From: Flagellimonas algicola | GTDB lineage: Bacteria; Bacteroidota; Bacteroidia; Flavobacteriales; Flavobacteriaceae | NCBI RefSeq assembly: GCF_005937185.1 | Contig: NZ_VCNI01000001.1 | Location: forward strand, 1,918,657-1,982,656 | DNA: 64,000 nucleotides | Direction: 5' to 3' | Shown here: piece after piece, positions 53,957 to 62,961 of the stretch | Layout: every line of letters begins with the position of its first letter | How positions within the stretch are numbered: the stretch's first letter is position 1 | Made by a program: the position numbers and the translations under genes | Notes under the pieces: model-generated | Told to the model about the DNA's origin: nothing | What the model saw: only the letters and a program-made list of their open reading frames with translations | Database searches by the model: none

Positions 53957-54742
53957 ATGAAGATTTCTTTAGAAGGAAAGTCAGCCTTGGTAGGCGGTAG
54001 CAGTAAAGGAATTGGCGAAGCCATTGCCCGGCAATTGGCAGATAGTGGGGCCTGCGTTACCCTTATGGCAAGAAACAAGCCCAGAATGGAGGTCGTTATC
54101 CAAGAATTGGATACTTCCCTAGGGCAAAAACACCAATATCTTGTGGTTGATTTCTCTAATTTTGAGTCGTTCAAGGAAACAATTTCTTCTTTTATCCAGG
54201 CTAATCCCATAGATATTCTGGTCAACAATACGCAAGGGCCAGTGGCTGGGGGCGCGTTAGAAAAAAATGTGGAAGATTATCAACAGGCTTTTGACCTCTT
54301 ATTTAAATCAGTGGTTTATACCACCACGCTTGCATTGGAACAAATGCAAAGGCATCAATGGGGCAGAATTATCAATGTGGCCTCCATTTCGGTGAAGGAA
54401 CCCCTAAATTATTTGGCTTTGTCCAACTCCATTAGAGCGGCGGTGGTTACCTGGGCCAAAAGTCTTGCTTTTGATGTTGCCAAGGATGGGATTACCGTCA
54501 ATAATGTACTCACCGGTTATTTTGATACAGACAGAATTGCCCAACTCAATGCCAAAAAAGCTGAAAAGCTTGGCGTAATGCCATCTGAAGTGCGGGCCAA
54601 CATGGAAGATCAAGTGCCTGCAAAACGAATTGGCAATCCTCAAGAGTTTGGTTTTTTGGCCACTTTTTTAGCTTCAGAGAAGGCGGCGTATATCAACGGC
54701 ACCAACATTCCCATTGATGGTGGGTTATTAAAGTCCCTCTAA
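53957..54742 (+). CDS. SDR-family protein with atypical active site
   Basis: A 261-residue short-chain dehydrogenase/reductase fold. The cofactor motif is GGSSKGIG (13-20), a variant of TGxxxGIG, followed by LMARN. NNTQGPVAGG stands for the NNAG motif, and the C-terminus has the usual KRIGNPQEFGFLATFLASEK and INGTNIPIDGG. The catalytic region is unusual: Ser143 or Ser145 is followed at the Tyr position by Ser156 and at the Lys position by Arg160 (SNSIR in place of YxxxK). The classical mechanism is therefore not possible as written. It pairs with the cupin gene upstream. Confidence 0.88.
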   Translation: MKISLEGKSALVGGSSKGIGEAIARQLADSGACVTLMARNKPRMEVVIQELDTSLGQKHQYLVVDFSNFESFKETISSFIQANPIDILVNNTQGPVAGGALEKNVEDYQQAFDLLFKSVVYTTTLALEQMQRHQWGRIINVASISVKEPLNYLALSNSIRAAVVTWAKSLAFDVAKDGITVNNVLTGYFDTDRIAQLNAKKAEKLGVMPSEVRANMEDQVPAKRIGNPQEFGFLATFLASEKAAYINGTNIPIDGGLLKSL

Positions 54743-54827
54743 TCATATTTTAATTTTAACCCCTTTTATTTTAACATATTCGCAATTTTTAGCTATTTTT
54801 ATTGCTTAACCAATAAAATTTAACTAA

Positions 54828-55202
54828 ATGAACGCAAAAGTTTTTCTGGTCGTACGAATCTTGCTCGGACTCTTTGTCCTAACATTTGGCTTGAATAAGT
54901 TTCTACACTTTATCCCAATGGGAGAAATGCCAGAAGCCGTTATGGGATACTTTGGTGCCCTATCATCTACGCAAACCTTGAATTTGGTGGCTGTGGTGGA
55001 AATTTTAGCGGGCCTAGCCCTTATTTTAAACAAGTATGGTGCATTGATGTCTGTTATTTTGATGAGCGTATCTGTCAATGCCGTATTGTTCCATGCTACA
55101 TTGGATCCAAGCAATATTGGCCCAGCTGTTGGACTTTTGATCTTGAATATAGCCGCACTTGTTGGCTACAAAGACCGATATAAGGATATATTACGGGCAT
55201 GA
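54828..55202 (+). CDS. DoxX-like small membrane protein
   Basis: A 124-residue protein with four predicted transmembrane helices, beginning MNAKVFLVVRILLGLFVLTF. GLNKFLHFIPMGEMPE and VVEILAGLALILNKYG match the DoxX-like family, associated with quinone or thiosulfate-linked redox membrane complexes in some organisms. Function here is unknown. It ends with a hairpin terminator and is convergent with the LytTR regulator. It is 85 bases after the SDR gene. Confidence 0.88.
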   Translation: MNAKVFLVVRILLGLFVLTFGLNKFLHFIPMGEMPEAVMGYFGALSSTQTLNLVAVVEILAGLALILNKYGALMSVILMSVSVNAVLFHATLDPSNIGPAVGLLILNIAALVGYKDRYKDILRA

Positions 55203-55220
55203 CAAACCGTAACAAACATA

Positions 55221-55251
55221 AAAAGGGCCATCTAAATGAAGGCCCTTTTTT
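55221..55251 (+). terminator. Bidirectional terminator between the DoxX gene and the LytTR regulator
   Basis: A 9-bp stem AAAAGGGCC/GGCCCTTTT with an 11-base loop, 18 bases past the DoxX stop. Ts follow on the plus strand, and the mirrored A-tract provides a T-run on the minus strand, so it can serve the convergent regulator gene ending at 55270 too. Confidence 0.82.
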
Positions 55252-55269
55252 CATGTGGTCGTTTTTTGA

Positions 55270-55995
55270 TTATAAGCTCATTCTATCCTTGAAAATATAC
55301 GATTGCCTTCTGGATACCTCAACTTCCTCGCCATTCTTCATTTGAAGTTTAAGTTTGCCATTAAACCAGGGCACAACATTATCGATAAAGTTGGTGTTCA
55401 CAATTTGTTGTCTATTGGCTCGGAAAAAATCCTGCTCCGGGAGTTTCTCTTCAACCTGATTTAGGGATTTGTACAGCATGGGGCTTTTATCCTCAAAGAA
55501 AACCCTTGTATAATTTCCAACGATTTCAAATTGGGAGATATCACCGATTTTTACCAACCAGCATGCCTCCCCATCCTTTATAAATATCTGACTATTTGCA
55601 GATAATCGTTTATTGCCGAATTTCCCTTCCGATACTTCTGCAAGCTTCTTTTTAACCTTATCCAACGCCATGGAAAAGCGCTTTTCACTGACCGGTTTTA
55701 GCAAATAATCCAGGGCATTGTACTCAAAAGATTTGATGGCATATTCGTCAAAGGCAGTGGTAAAGACGGTTATGGGTACTTCATCCAACATCTCCAATAA
55801 TTCAAACCCATCTTTCTCTGGCATATTAATGTCCAAAAACAGGAGTTTTGGGCTTTTTTCCTGAATCAATTCAAATCCCTTGTCCACATTTTCGGCCTCT
55901 CCCAACAAATCAATTTCCGGGTATTTTTTGATCAGCTCTTTTAACTCGTTGCGCGCCAATCTTGAATCTTCCACTATGACCGCCTCTATTTTCAT
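55270..55995 (-). CDS. LytTR-family response regulator
   Basis: A 241-residue response regulator. The receiver domain has the acidic pair Glu9/Asp10 (AVIVEDSRLARNEL), phospho-acceptor Asp55 in LLFLDINMP, and Lys of DYLLKPVSEKRFS. The C-terminal LytTR DNA-binding domain (about 135-238) has FEIVGNYTRVFFEDKSPMLY and FFRANRQQIVNTNFIDNVVP. LytTR proteins bind promoter repeats to change expression. Its ATG overlaps the kinase stop (ATGA, 55992-55995), so the pair is coupled. Target genes are not evident. Confidence 0.97.
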   Translation of the reverse strand: MKIEAVIVEDSRLARNELKELIKKYPEIDLLGEAENVDKGFELIQEKSPKLLFLDINMPEKDGFELLEMLDEVPITVFTTAFDEYAIKSFEYNALDYLLKPVSEKRFSMALDKVKKKLAEVSEGKFGNKRLSANSQIFIKDGEACWLVKIGDISQFEIVGNYTRVFFEDKSPMLYKSLNQVEEKLPEQDFFRANRQQIVNTNFIDNVVPWFNGKLKLQMKNGEEVEVSRRQSYIFKDRMSL

Positions 55996-57050
55996 GCCAG
56001 TGGAATTTTTATATGGGCCACCACCTCTCCGGTAATTTCACTCAAATTAAAAGATGCTTTATCCGCATACAGTAATTTTAATCTTTGGCGGATATTCTTT
56101 AGCCCCAATTGGGTGGTGTTTTTTCCAATCTGAAGCCTACCTGTGTTTTTCACCTCAATAATTAAAAGGCCATCCTCCTGCTTTAGATTCAAAACAATAC
56201 GGCCTCCCTGTTTTAAGTTGGAAATACCATGCTTTACGGCATTTTCAATGAGCAGTTGAATGATCATGGGAGGGATTTGCAGCTTTAAAGTTTCCTTGTC
56301 TACCTCGTTCACAAACTCCAAGCGATCTTCCAATTGGATTTTGGACAGGTCTATATAATTATCCACCACCTCCAATTCCTCTTCAACCGCGATGGCATCA
56401 ATATTATTTTTGGTAAGGGAGTACCGTAAAATTTCTGAAAGTTTGGTCAGCATCTCCCTTGACTTTTCAACATCCTCCAACATCAATCCTCTAATATTAT
56501 TAAGACTGTTAAACATAAAATGTGGGTTGATTTGCCCCTTTAAAGTATTCAGTTGTGCTTGTTTTAGGTGGGTGTTCAACTCCAAACGCTCAATTCTGTC
56601 TTTGTTGAGCTTCAACAATAGTTTGATCACCAAATACGTAACTGTCCAGGCACCTATAATAAACAAGGAATTTACAATCCAAATCCAGATAGCGTCATAA
56701 TTTTCAAAATGCTGTATTTCTGCCTCGGTAAGTTCTGGCCCCAATTTTACATAGGCATATCCCAAACCAAAATTTAAGAATCCGAAAAGCCCAGTAGTGA
56801 CAAAAAAGGACACAAGGATTTTTACAAAATCCTTGACATCGAAACCTTCAAAATTTACATTTCTCTTTAAATACCATCGCAGTAATGAAGTGGAAAAAAT
56901 CCCAATCAAAATACCTGTGATAATAGAGTAAACTACCAATTCCACACTGATTTTTTTCAGTATAAAAACCGATAGCATGTTTATGAATCCCCAACCTAAA
57001 ACCTGTAGGATCCAAAAAAAGCGGTTTCTTTTACTTTCTGTCAATTGCAT
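55992..57050 (-). CDS. LytS/YehU-type sensor histidine kinase
   Basis: A 352-residue kinase with about four N-terminal transmembrane helices (to residue about 145), then the His_kinase domain. The phospho-acceptor His177 is in KGQINPHFMFNSLNNIRGLM. The N box LQIPPMIIQLLIENAVKHG and GLKNIRQRLKLLY make up the ATP lid. No separate input domain is seen, so the membrane helices may sense the signal. It is the middle gene of a 70-residue-protein/kinase/regulator set, with a 44-base gap before it. Confidence 0.95.
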   Translation of the reverse strand: MQLTESKRNRFFWILQVLGWGFINMLSVFILKKISVELVVYSIITGILIGIFSTSLLRWYLKRNVNFEGFDVKDFVKILVSFFVTTGLFGFLNFGLGYAYVKLGPELTEAEIQHFENYDAIWIWIVNSLFIIGAWTVTYLVIKLLLKLNKDRIERLELNTHLKQAQLNTLKGQINPHFMFNSLNNIRGLMLEDVEKSREMLTKLSEILRYSLTKNNIDAIAVEEELEVVDNYIDLSKIQLEDRLEFVNEVDKETLKLQIPPMIIQLLIENAVKHGISNLKQGGRIVLNLKQEDGLLIIEVKNTGRLQIGKNTTQLGLKNIRQRLKLLYADKASFNLSEITGEVVAHIKIPLA

Positions 57051-57094
57051 ATCGCTTGTCCAACTTAGGTCAAATATAACCTATTGAATACTCA

Positions 57095-57307
57095 CTATGC
57101 TTCCACGCTCCTTGTACGCTTTTTAAACCAATTGCAACAGCTTCTCCCTGAAGGTAGAAACGCAATCCACATAAACGACATTCCACTGTAGAAAATCGGG
57201 AAATAGTCATTGTGCTCCCAACCATTGAATTTGCCGTATAACCCAGTAAGGGTGCCTAGTATACCCAACACAAAAATGAGCTTTTGTGCTTTGTTCAATT
57301 TTTTCAT
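57095..57307 (-). CDS. Small membrane protein upstream of the kinase/regulator pair
   Basis: A 70-codon gene with ATG 57307. Two hydrophobic segments (LIFVLGILGTLTGLYGK and FPIFYSGMSFMWIAFLPS) are followed by a Cys-Cys pair and a basic tail KKRTRSVEA. It may be an accessory to the kinase, a small membrane adaptor or independent. I do not recognise a family. It has a good promoter 110 bases upstream and is 44 bases before the kinase start, so co-transcription is likely. Confidence 0.7.
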   Translation of the reverse strand: MKKLNKAQKLIFVLGILGTLTGLYGKFNGWEHNDYFPIFYSGMSFMWIAFLPSGRSCCNWFKKRTRSVEA

Positions 57308-57415
57308 TCCAAATAGCTTTTGATGTTACACATTTTTTTAAACGAGAATATCCAACAGAAGGGATATTAACAATTTTGCTAAAGTGACCATTTCGTTGTT
57401 TTTGTATTGATAAAC

Positions 57416-57445
57416 CAAAAGTACGACCACAACCTCCTTACGCAA
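57416..57445 (-). promoter_or_regulatory. Promoter of the small protein / histidine kinase / regulator operon
   Basis: TTG (57445-57443), exactly 19 bases, then TACTTTTG (57423-57416) on the minus strand. A 5' leader of about 100 bases follows, with a 7-bp hairpin AATATCC/GGATATT near 57342-57363. A second -7-like box, TATATTTG at 57078-57071, lies just ahead of the kinase ATG but lacks a -33 partner. The other bases of the 245-base spacer show nothing more. Confidence 0.55.
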
Positions 57446-57504
57446 AGTGATTTATGGGCAGTGGTAAATTTGGGCACACGAACGGTAACGTCAATTTAAT
57501 GGCA

Positions 57505-57533
57505 CAAAAAAGGGAGCCGTTTTGGCTCCCTTA
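57505..57533 (-). terminator. Terminator of the S9 peptidase gene
   Basis: A 9-bp stem AAGGGAGCC/GGCTCCCTT with loop GTTTT. On the minus strand it is followed by TTTTTG and lies 20 bases after the peptidase stop. Confidence 0.8.
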
Positions 57534-57552
57534 AACTTTTCATTACTCTTTA

Positions 57553-59577
57553 TCAATCCCTAAGGGGTGCAGCAATTTCCTGCTTCCCCAAGTGTTTGGC
57601 ATAGAAGCCCATCATGGCTTTGTACAGCTCCAAACGGTTTTCTTCCTTGCCAAACCCGTGTCCTTCGTCATATTTTACCATATAGGGTACATCATAGCCT
57701 TTTTCCCTAAGACCACTGACAATTTGGTCGGACTCGTCAATATTTACCCTGGGATCATTGGCCCCTTGCACCACAAAGAGCGGTTTGTTGATCTTATCCA
57801 TTTGATAGACGGGTGAAACTTCTTCCATAATGGCCTTTTCTTCAGGATTGTCCTCATCATACCAGATTTCCTTAATGATTTTGAGGTAAGGTTTCCAATA
57901 GGGTGGTATGGTTTTCATAAAGGTGAACAAGTTGGACACGCCAACATAATCTACGCCGCAAGCATACAAATCTGGCGTCTTGGTCAAACCACGTAATACG
58001 GCATATCCCCCATGGCTTCCACCATAAATGGCTGCCTTATCACCATCTACCCAGCCTTGGTCTATGACGTACTGCAGTCCATCTTCCACATCGTCCATGG
58101 CTTTTCTTCCAATTTGTTTAAATCCAGACTCCAAAAATTCGCGGCCATATCCGCCAGAAATCCTAAAGTTCACCTGCAAAGTGGCGTACCCCCTGCTCGC
58201 AAAAAGTTGTGACTCAGGATTGAATCCCCAGGAATCCCTAATTCCTTGTGGGCCCCCGTGCGGATTTACGATTACCGGAACCTTTTCACCAGCCAAAGCC
58301 GCTTTTGGCAAAGTAATATATCCGTGAAGGGTGATTCCATCCCTACTCTTAAAGGTAATGGGTCTCATTTCGGACATATCTTCCTCTTTAAGTTGAGGCA
58401 TAGTATTGTACAGTTCTTTCAGCTCATTTTTAGCTACATCATAGGCATAATACACCCCGTACAAACGATCACTGTCCACATAGACCATATAGAGGTTCTC
58501 GTCTTCTGTTTCATCCAAAACGCGGAATTGTTTGCCTGGAAGTTCCGACTTCATTTTTGCCGCTAGTTTTTTATACGGCTCGCTGATGGGGACAACAATG
58601 CTCTTTTCCCCTTCGTAGGAGAAATAATCTATTTCATAATTTCTGGTTCTGGAAAGCCCCATGGACTGAACGTCATACATATCGTTCACAAAAACCGTTT
58701 CCAAACTCTTGTCTTCTTTTAGATCGTACAGTACAATCTCTGCCTTGTCACTTTCAAGATTGGACAACACATAGGCATCATCCGGATTGGGTGTGGCATA
58801 ATTAAAATCCAGAATGGTAAAGTTATCCTTCCAATTGAGTTGCTTTAGAATTTTGTACCCACCATTGCCATCTTCGTAATAGAGGTCTTGTTCTACCCCA
58901 TCTCGAATTCGAGTAAATCCTTTTAAGTTCCCATCCTTGTCAAAGCTATAGCCAAATATGGGATTTTGGGGGTCGTCGTTAGTATATAATTGTTTGCTTT
59001 CACCTGTATTTAAGTTGACCAAATAAGGTTCAAACACTTGGGGGTTGTTTCTGTTCATGGAAACAATAATGTGTTCCTTGTCTTCCCTTAATAACTCGTT
59101 GAACTGGGCCCTAACCCCATCATAGGGTGTTAGGTCTTTTAAATTACTTCCGTCCAAGTCCACGGCATAGATGTGGTAATTTTCATCACCTCCCTGATCC
59201 ATTGCATAGTGCAACCTACTGTTATTGAGCCAGCCATAGCTTCGTACCAACTCTTCCTTTTCCTCTATGGCCATTTGGGTTTCCCCAGTGGCTATATTTT
59301 TGACAAAGATGTGCTGTTTTCCATTTTCATCACTCTCCCTATAGGAAAGGTATTTCCCATCCGGAGAAAATCTAAAAGTAAAGGCTTTGGGGTTGGCAAA
59401 GTAATCTTCAACGGTATACCTATAATCCCCTTGATCTAATGCTGCCAAAGAAAGAAGTTCTTCATCTGAACTTGCCAATTCTGGGTTGCCCGGTTTCTCT
59501 TGGGCGAAGCTGGTAAATCCAAAAAATAGAGACAGGGCCGCTAACTGCGCGGTCCTAAAATTGAGTTTAGTTTTCAT
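57553..59577 (-). CDS. Exported S9-family prolyl-oligopeptidase-like peptidase
   Basis: A 674-residue serine peptidase of the S9 family with a signal peptide (MKTKLNFRTAQLAALSLFFG to SFAQ). An N-terminal seven-bladed propeller (about 60-400, with FRFSPDGKYLSYRESDENGK) gates a C-terminal alpha/beta hydrolase. The catalytic triad is Ser521 (GGSHGGY), Asp608 (GANDPRVN) and His640 (DEGHGF). PVIVNPHGGPQG is the oxyanion-hole segment. It likely degrades peptides in the periplasm; DPP4-like or acylaminoacyl specificity cannot be told. It stands alone with its own terminator. Confidence 0.95.
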   Translation of the reverse strand: MKTKLNFRTAQLAALSLFFGFTSFAQEKPGNPELASSDEELLSLAALDQGDYRYTVEDYFANPKAFTFRFSPDGKYLSYRESDENGKQHIFVKNIATGETQMAIEEKEELVRSYGWLNNSRLHYAMDQGGDENYHIYAVDLDGSNLKDLTPYDGVRAQFNELLREDKEHIIVSMNRNNPQVFEPYLVNLNTGESKQLYTNDDPQNPIFGYSFDKDGNLKGFTRIRDGVEQDLYYEDGNGGYKILKQLNWKDNFTILDFNYATPNPDDAYVLSNLESDKAEIVLYDLKEDKSLETVFVNDMYDVQSMGLSRTRNYEIDYFSYEGEKSIVVPISEPYKKLAAKMKSELPGKQFRVLDETEDENLYMVYVDSDRLYGVYYAYDVAKNELKELYNTMPQLKEEDMSEMRPITFKSRDGITLHGYITLPKAALAGEKVPVIVNPHGGPQGIRDSWGFNPESQLFASRGYATLQVNFRISGGYGREFLESGFKQIGRKAMDDVEDGLQYVIDQGWVDGDKAAIYGGSHGGYAVLRGLTKTPDLYACGVDYVGVSNLFTFMKTIPPYWKPYLKIIKEIWYDEDNPEEKAIMEEVSPVYQMDKINKPLFVVQGANDPRVNIDESDQIVSGLREKGYDVPYMVKYDEGHGFGKEENRLELYKAMMGFYAKHLGKQEIAAPLRD

Positions 59578-59720
59578 ACGTTTTTTGATTTAGTGTGTTC
59601 CTCAAAAATTAGTGATATTATCCTAATTAGACTGTGCCAGAAACCATTTGTTACATCCTGAAGAAAAAAGTTGGAAAGATTTAAATTCTTAAGCCCTTGA
59701 TTTTCAAATTTGGGCAACTA

Positions 59721-60239
59721 CTATTTAGGTGGGAACTTGGAAAAAACCTTTTTGATCAAAACTCTTAATCGGTCTTCGCGGACACTGGGGGATGCATTTT
59801 CTCGATACCCACTTTCGCTGGTGGCCTGCCAGAACAATGCATCTTTCTGGGCATCCACAAAATCAAATTGGATTCGTCGTTGTATGCCCGAATTCCCTAA
59901 GGGAAGTCCTACTGAAACCCCACCACCAACATTTCGGCCCGTACCCCCAATACCGACACCAACGGCGTTGTTGGAAGCATTGCGGAATTCACTGCTTAAA
60001 ATATTGATGTAAAAATCAGGCTCTTCTGTAAGTAGAAAACCCTTAGCCTGCAGGGTGGAATCCAAAGCGCGAAGTAATCTTTTCTCATCCAATTGGCTAA
60101 GACCGGAGTCCATATCCGAAAAATAATTGTAACTGGTATAGTTGGAGAAATTGGTAGCCTTATCGTAGTCATAATTGACGTGAGTCCCTGCACAGGAGGC
60201 CAACAAACACAGTACAACAATGGAAAAAAGGTATTTCAT
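59721..60239 (-). CDS. DUF4136 lipoprotein
   Basis: A 172-residue lipoprotein with lipobox LLASC (Cys16). The mature domain begins HVNYDYDKATNFSNYTSYNY and ends SVREDRLRVLIKKVFSKFPP, matching DUF4136 in length and pattern. A Gly-rich segment VGVGIGGTGRNVGGGVSVGL is also usual there. The family is exported and of unknown role, common in Bacteroidota and Proteobacteria. It lies 61 bases after obgE on the same strand and may follow it in the operon. Confidence 0.88.
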   Translation of the reverse strand: MKYLFSIVVLCLLASCAGTHVNYDYDKATNFSNYTSYNYFSDMDSGLSQLDEKRLLRALDSTLQAKGFLLTEEPDFYINILSSEFRNASNNAVGVGIGGTGRNVGGGVSVGLPLGNSGIQRRIQFDFVDAQKDALFWQATSESGYRENASPSVREDRLRVLIKKVFSKFPPK

Positions 60240-60300
60240 AGCGTTCGGGAATACCTTTAAAATTAATCAATATTTGATTTGGGAATCGAAAAAAGCCAGA

Positions 60301-61302
60301 TTATTCGTTCAATAACTCCCAAAGCCTATCCTTGAGTTCCTGGATGCCTTGCTGGGCCACGGATGAGATGAAAAGATAGGACACGCCTTTAAGGTCTTTA
60401 TCCAATTCTACACTCATTTCTGCTACTAACTCCTCGTCCAACATATCACTCTTGGAAATGGCCACTAAACGTTCCTTGTCCAATAGTTCCGGATTATACC
60501 GCCTTAGTTCGTCCAAAAGAATTTCATATTCCTTAGATATATCGTTACTGTCCGCTGGAATTAAAAACAACAGGGTGGCATTCCGCTCAATATGTCTTAA
60601 AAAGTAATGCCCCAAACCCTTTCCTTCTGCCGCACCCTCTATGATTCCGGGAATATCGGCCATTACAAAACTTCGGAAATCCCTGTATTTGACGATGCCC
60701 AAATTGGGTTTTAAGGTGGTAAACTCGTAATCGGCTATTTTGGGTTTTGCAGAGGTCATAACGGATAGCAGCGTGGATTTACCCGCATTTGGAAACCCTA
60801 CCAAGCCCACATCGGCCAACACCTTTAACTCTAACGTAATCTGTGTTTCCTGTCCCGGGATTCCGGGCTGCGCATATCTGGGAGTCTGATTGGTTGCACT
60901 TTTGAAGTGCCAGTTGCCGCGGCCTCCTTTCCCACCTTCCATGACAATGCGTTCCTCTTGATGCTCAGTAATCTCAAAGAGAATGTTGTTAGTCTCAGTA
61001 TCCCGTACTACAGTACCCAATGGCACATCCATATAGACGTCGGCCCCATCTGCTCCCGTACTCCGATTCTTGCTGCCATGCTCACCATGACCAGCCTTAA
61101 AGTGTTTTTTAAACTTAAAATTGATAAGTGTCCAAAGATTTTTGTCCCCTCTTACAATAACGTGTCCTCCACGACCACCATCACCTCCATCTGGACCACC
61201 CTTGGTAATGTACTTTTCCCGATGCAAATGCACAGACCCTTTGCCTCCGTTTCCAGAAGCTACAAAAATCTTTACGTAATCGACAAAATTTCCCTCGGTC
61301 AT
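60301..61302 (-). CDS. obgE: GTPase Obg
   Basis: A 333-residue Obg GTPase involved in late 50S assembly and stress signalling. The glycine-rich Obg domain (about 1-158) has [20 protein letters not shown] and [18 protein letters not shown]. The G domain starts with [10 protein letters not shown] (G1), then DIPGIIEGA (G3) and AISKSDMLD (G4, a variant of NKxD as SKSD). The variable C-terminal OCT domain of some species is absent. It is 14 bases after the acetyltransferase gene. Confidence 0.98.
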   Translation of the reverse strand: MTEGNFVDYVKIFVASGNGGKGSVHLHREKYITKGGPDGGDGGRGGHVIVRGDKNLWTLINFKFKKHFKAGHGEHGSKNRSTGADGADVYMDVPLGTVVRDTETNNILFEITEHQEERIVMEGGKGGRGNWHFKSATNQTPRYAQPGIPGQETQITLELKVLADVGLVGFPNAGKSTLLSVMTSAKPKIADYEFTTLKPNLGIVKYRDFRSFVMADIPGIIEGAAEGKGLGHYFLRHIERNATLLFLIPADSNDISKEYEILLDELRRYNPELLDKERLVAISKSDMLDEELVAEMSVELDKDLKGVSYLFISSVAQQGIQELKDRLWELLNE

Positions 61303-61316
61303 CTTTTCTAACTTAT

Positions 61317-61838
61317 TTAACAGATACCCTGTACCCTATAAATTACATCATTTGGTCTTAGGTAATGGTTTTGGTCAATAACTAATTTATCTGCCGGGAT
61401 AAAATTTAGTTTTTCCACCGCCTTCTGCGACCTAATATTTTTCTTGTCGACAAAAAGCAGTACCTCTTCCATACTCTGGAGTACATACTTTATCATCAGT
61501 TCCTTAACCATGCCGTTGAATTTACCTCCCCAATATGCCCTGGATAGAAATGTCCATCCAATCTCCACGGCATTCCCAAAAGTAGGTCGCAGTACAAATC
61601 TGGAACTGCCAATGACTTTTTGGGTAGAAATATCAGAAATCAGCAAGGCACCTTTGGATTTTAGGGACTCGGCAAAAAAAGGAGCAAAACCATAGAGTTC
61701 AGCTCTTTCCTTTACGGGATGCTGCTCCCAAATCTTTGGGTCGGACGCAACGCGATAAAGGTTTATAAAATCTTTGGAAATCAACGGTCTCAAATGAACC
61801 TGGCCATTCGAAAGCGTGGGTTGCAAATCCAAAACCAA
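61317..61838 (-). CDS. GNAT-family acetyltransferase (RimJ/RimL-like), TTG start
   Basis: A 173-residue GNAT protein. The N-terminal [20 protein letters not shown] and [20 protein letters not shown] are typical of the RimJ/RimL-type subfamily, and [20 protein letters not shown] closes the acetyl-CoA fold. There is no ATG before residue 109 in this frame, and a TGA lies 12 bases upstream, so a TTG start at 61838 preceded by AGGAATAAC (an SD-like AGGA) is the only full-length option. It starts one base after the hpt-adk stop. Substrate is unknown. Confidence 0.85.
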   Translation of the reverse strand: MVLDLQPTLSNGQVHLRPLISKDFINLYRVASDPKIWEQHPVKERAELYGFAPFFAESLKSKGALLISDISTQKVIGSSRFVLRPTFGNAVEIGWTFLSRAYWGGKFNGMVKELMIKYVLQSMEEVLLFVDKKNIRSQKAVEKLNFIPADKLVIDQNHYLRPNDVIYRVQGIC

Positions 61839-61839
61839 G

Positions 61840-62961
61840 TTATTCCTGAATCACCACAAATTGGTCAATCACAACACTCAAACGCTCTGTGATTTCTGCA
61901 ATCTCCCCAATTCCATTTACGGAATGAAACTTACCTTGCTTATCGTAGTATGCCTTTAAAGGTGCAGTCTTTTGGTTGTATTCGTCAAAACGATTTCTGA
62001 TCTTATTCTCGTCTTGATCATCACTACGCCCGCTCTCTTTACCTCGTTCCAGCAAACGGGCAACCAGTATATCATCCTCAGCTTCCAACGCAATTGTGGC
62101 ATCAACTTGCATGTTTTTGGATTCCAAAAAATTATCCAATGCTTCTGCCTGTGCCTCGGTTCTTGGGAATCCATCAAAAATAAATCCAGCTGCATCAGGG
62201 TTCTTTTCTACTTCATCCTTGAGCATATCGATGGTTACCTCATCCGGCACCAAATCCCCCCTATCAATGTAGGATTTGGCAAGTTTCCCAAGTTCCGTAT
62301 CGTTTTTCATGTTGTACCTAAAGACATCTCCTGTTGAAATGTGTTTTAGATTGTACTTTTCCTTTAACACTCCTGCTTGGGTTCCCTTTCCTGCTCCAGG
62401 TTTTCCAAAAAGCACTAGGTTAATCATATTTCCTTGGTTTAGTTGATATACTTCTCTTAAATTTCTACCCAACTCCTTGTAATCCAGTCCATATCCCACA
62501 ATAAAGTTGTTGGGAATTTCCAATCCCACATAATCAATTGCATATTCGCCGTTATAGATTTCCGATTTATAAAAAAGCGAGGCAATCTTGAACTGTTTAA
62601 CATTGGTTCCTGAAAACAGATGCACCAACTGCTTGAGGGTTCTTCCTGTATCGATTACATCTTCCAAAATAATCACGTCCCTACCTTCAATATTGTCAGG
62701 GACATCCAGCAGGGTCTCCACAATACCGGTAGAGGTAAGTCCGTGGTATGAACTCAGTCTAACAAAGGACACTTCACAGGGATACGGATAAGCTTTCAAA
62801 AAATCGGAGACAAACATAAAAGCCCCATTAAGAACCCCTACAAAAATGGGTGTCTTATCCTTGTAATCCGAGGCAATTTCCGCTGCCATTTTATCAATAG
62901 CGGCCAAAATTTGTTCTTCGGACAAAAAGGGTTTAAAAACCTTGTCGTGAAGCTTAATCAA
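61840..62961 (-). CDS. Hypoxanthine phosphoribosyltransferase-adenylate kinase fusion
   Basis: One continuous frame of 373 residues encodes two purine enzymes. Residues 1-175 are a hypoxanthine/guanine phosphoribosyltransferase with the PRPP loop ILEDVIDTGRT (98-108). Residues 179-373 are an adenylate kinase with P-loop FGKPGAGKGTQ (185-195), HISTGDVFR, FDGFPRTEAQ and a short lid without a zinc site. No stop or linker separates them; the ADK begins MINLVLFGK at Met179 as a free ADK would. The start appears to be TTG 62961, because the family-like N-terminus MIKLHDKVFK begins there and no in-frame ATG precedes it. It is followed by the acetyltransferase and obgE genes. Confidence 0.92.
   Translation of the reverse strand: MIKLHDKVFKPFLSEEQILAAIDKMAAEIASDYKDKTPIFVGVLNGAFMFVSDFLKAYPYPCEVSFVRLSSYHGLTSTGIVETLLDVPDNIEGRDVIILEDVIDTGRTLKQLVHLFSGTNVKQFKIASLFYKSEIYNGEYAIDYVGLEIPNNFIVGYGLDYKELGRNLREVYQLNQGNMINLVLFGKPGAGKGTQAGVLKEKYNLKHISTGDVFRYNMKNDTELGKLAKSYIDRGDLVPDEVTIDMLKDEVEKNPDAAGFIFDGFPRTEAQAEALDNFLESKNMQVDATIALEAEDDILVARLLERGKESGRSDDQDENKIRNRFDEYNQKTAPLKAYYDKQGKFHSVNGIGEIAEITERLSVVIDQFVVIQE

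Noticed and set aside
62401..62450. Possible frameshift or assembly error joining hpt and adk
   Set aside because: Both domains are complete in one frame with no disrupted motif at the junction, so a genuine gene fusion is simpler; only reads could exclude an error.
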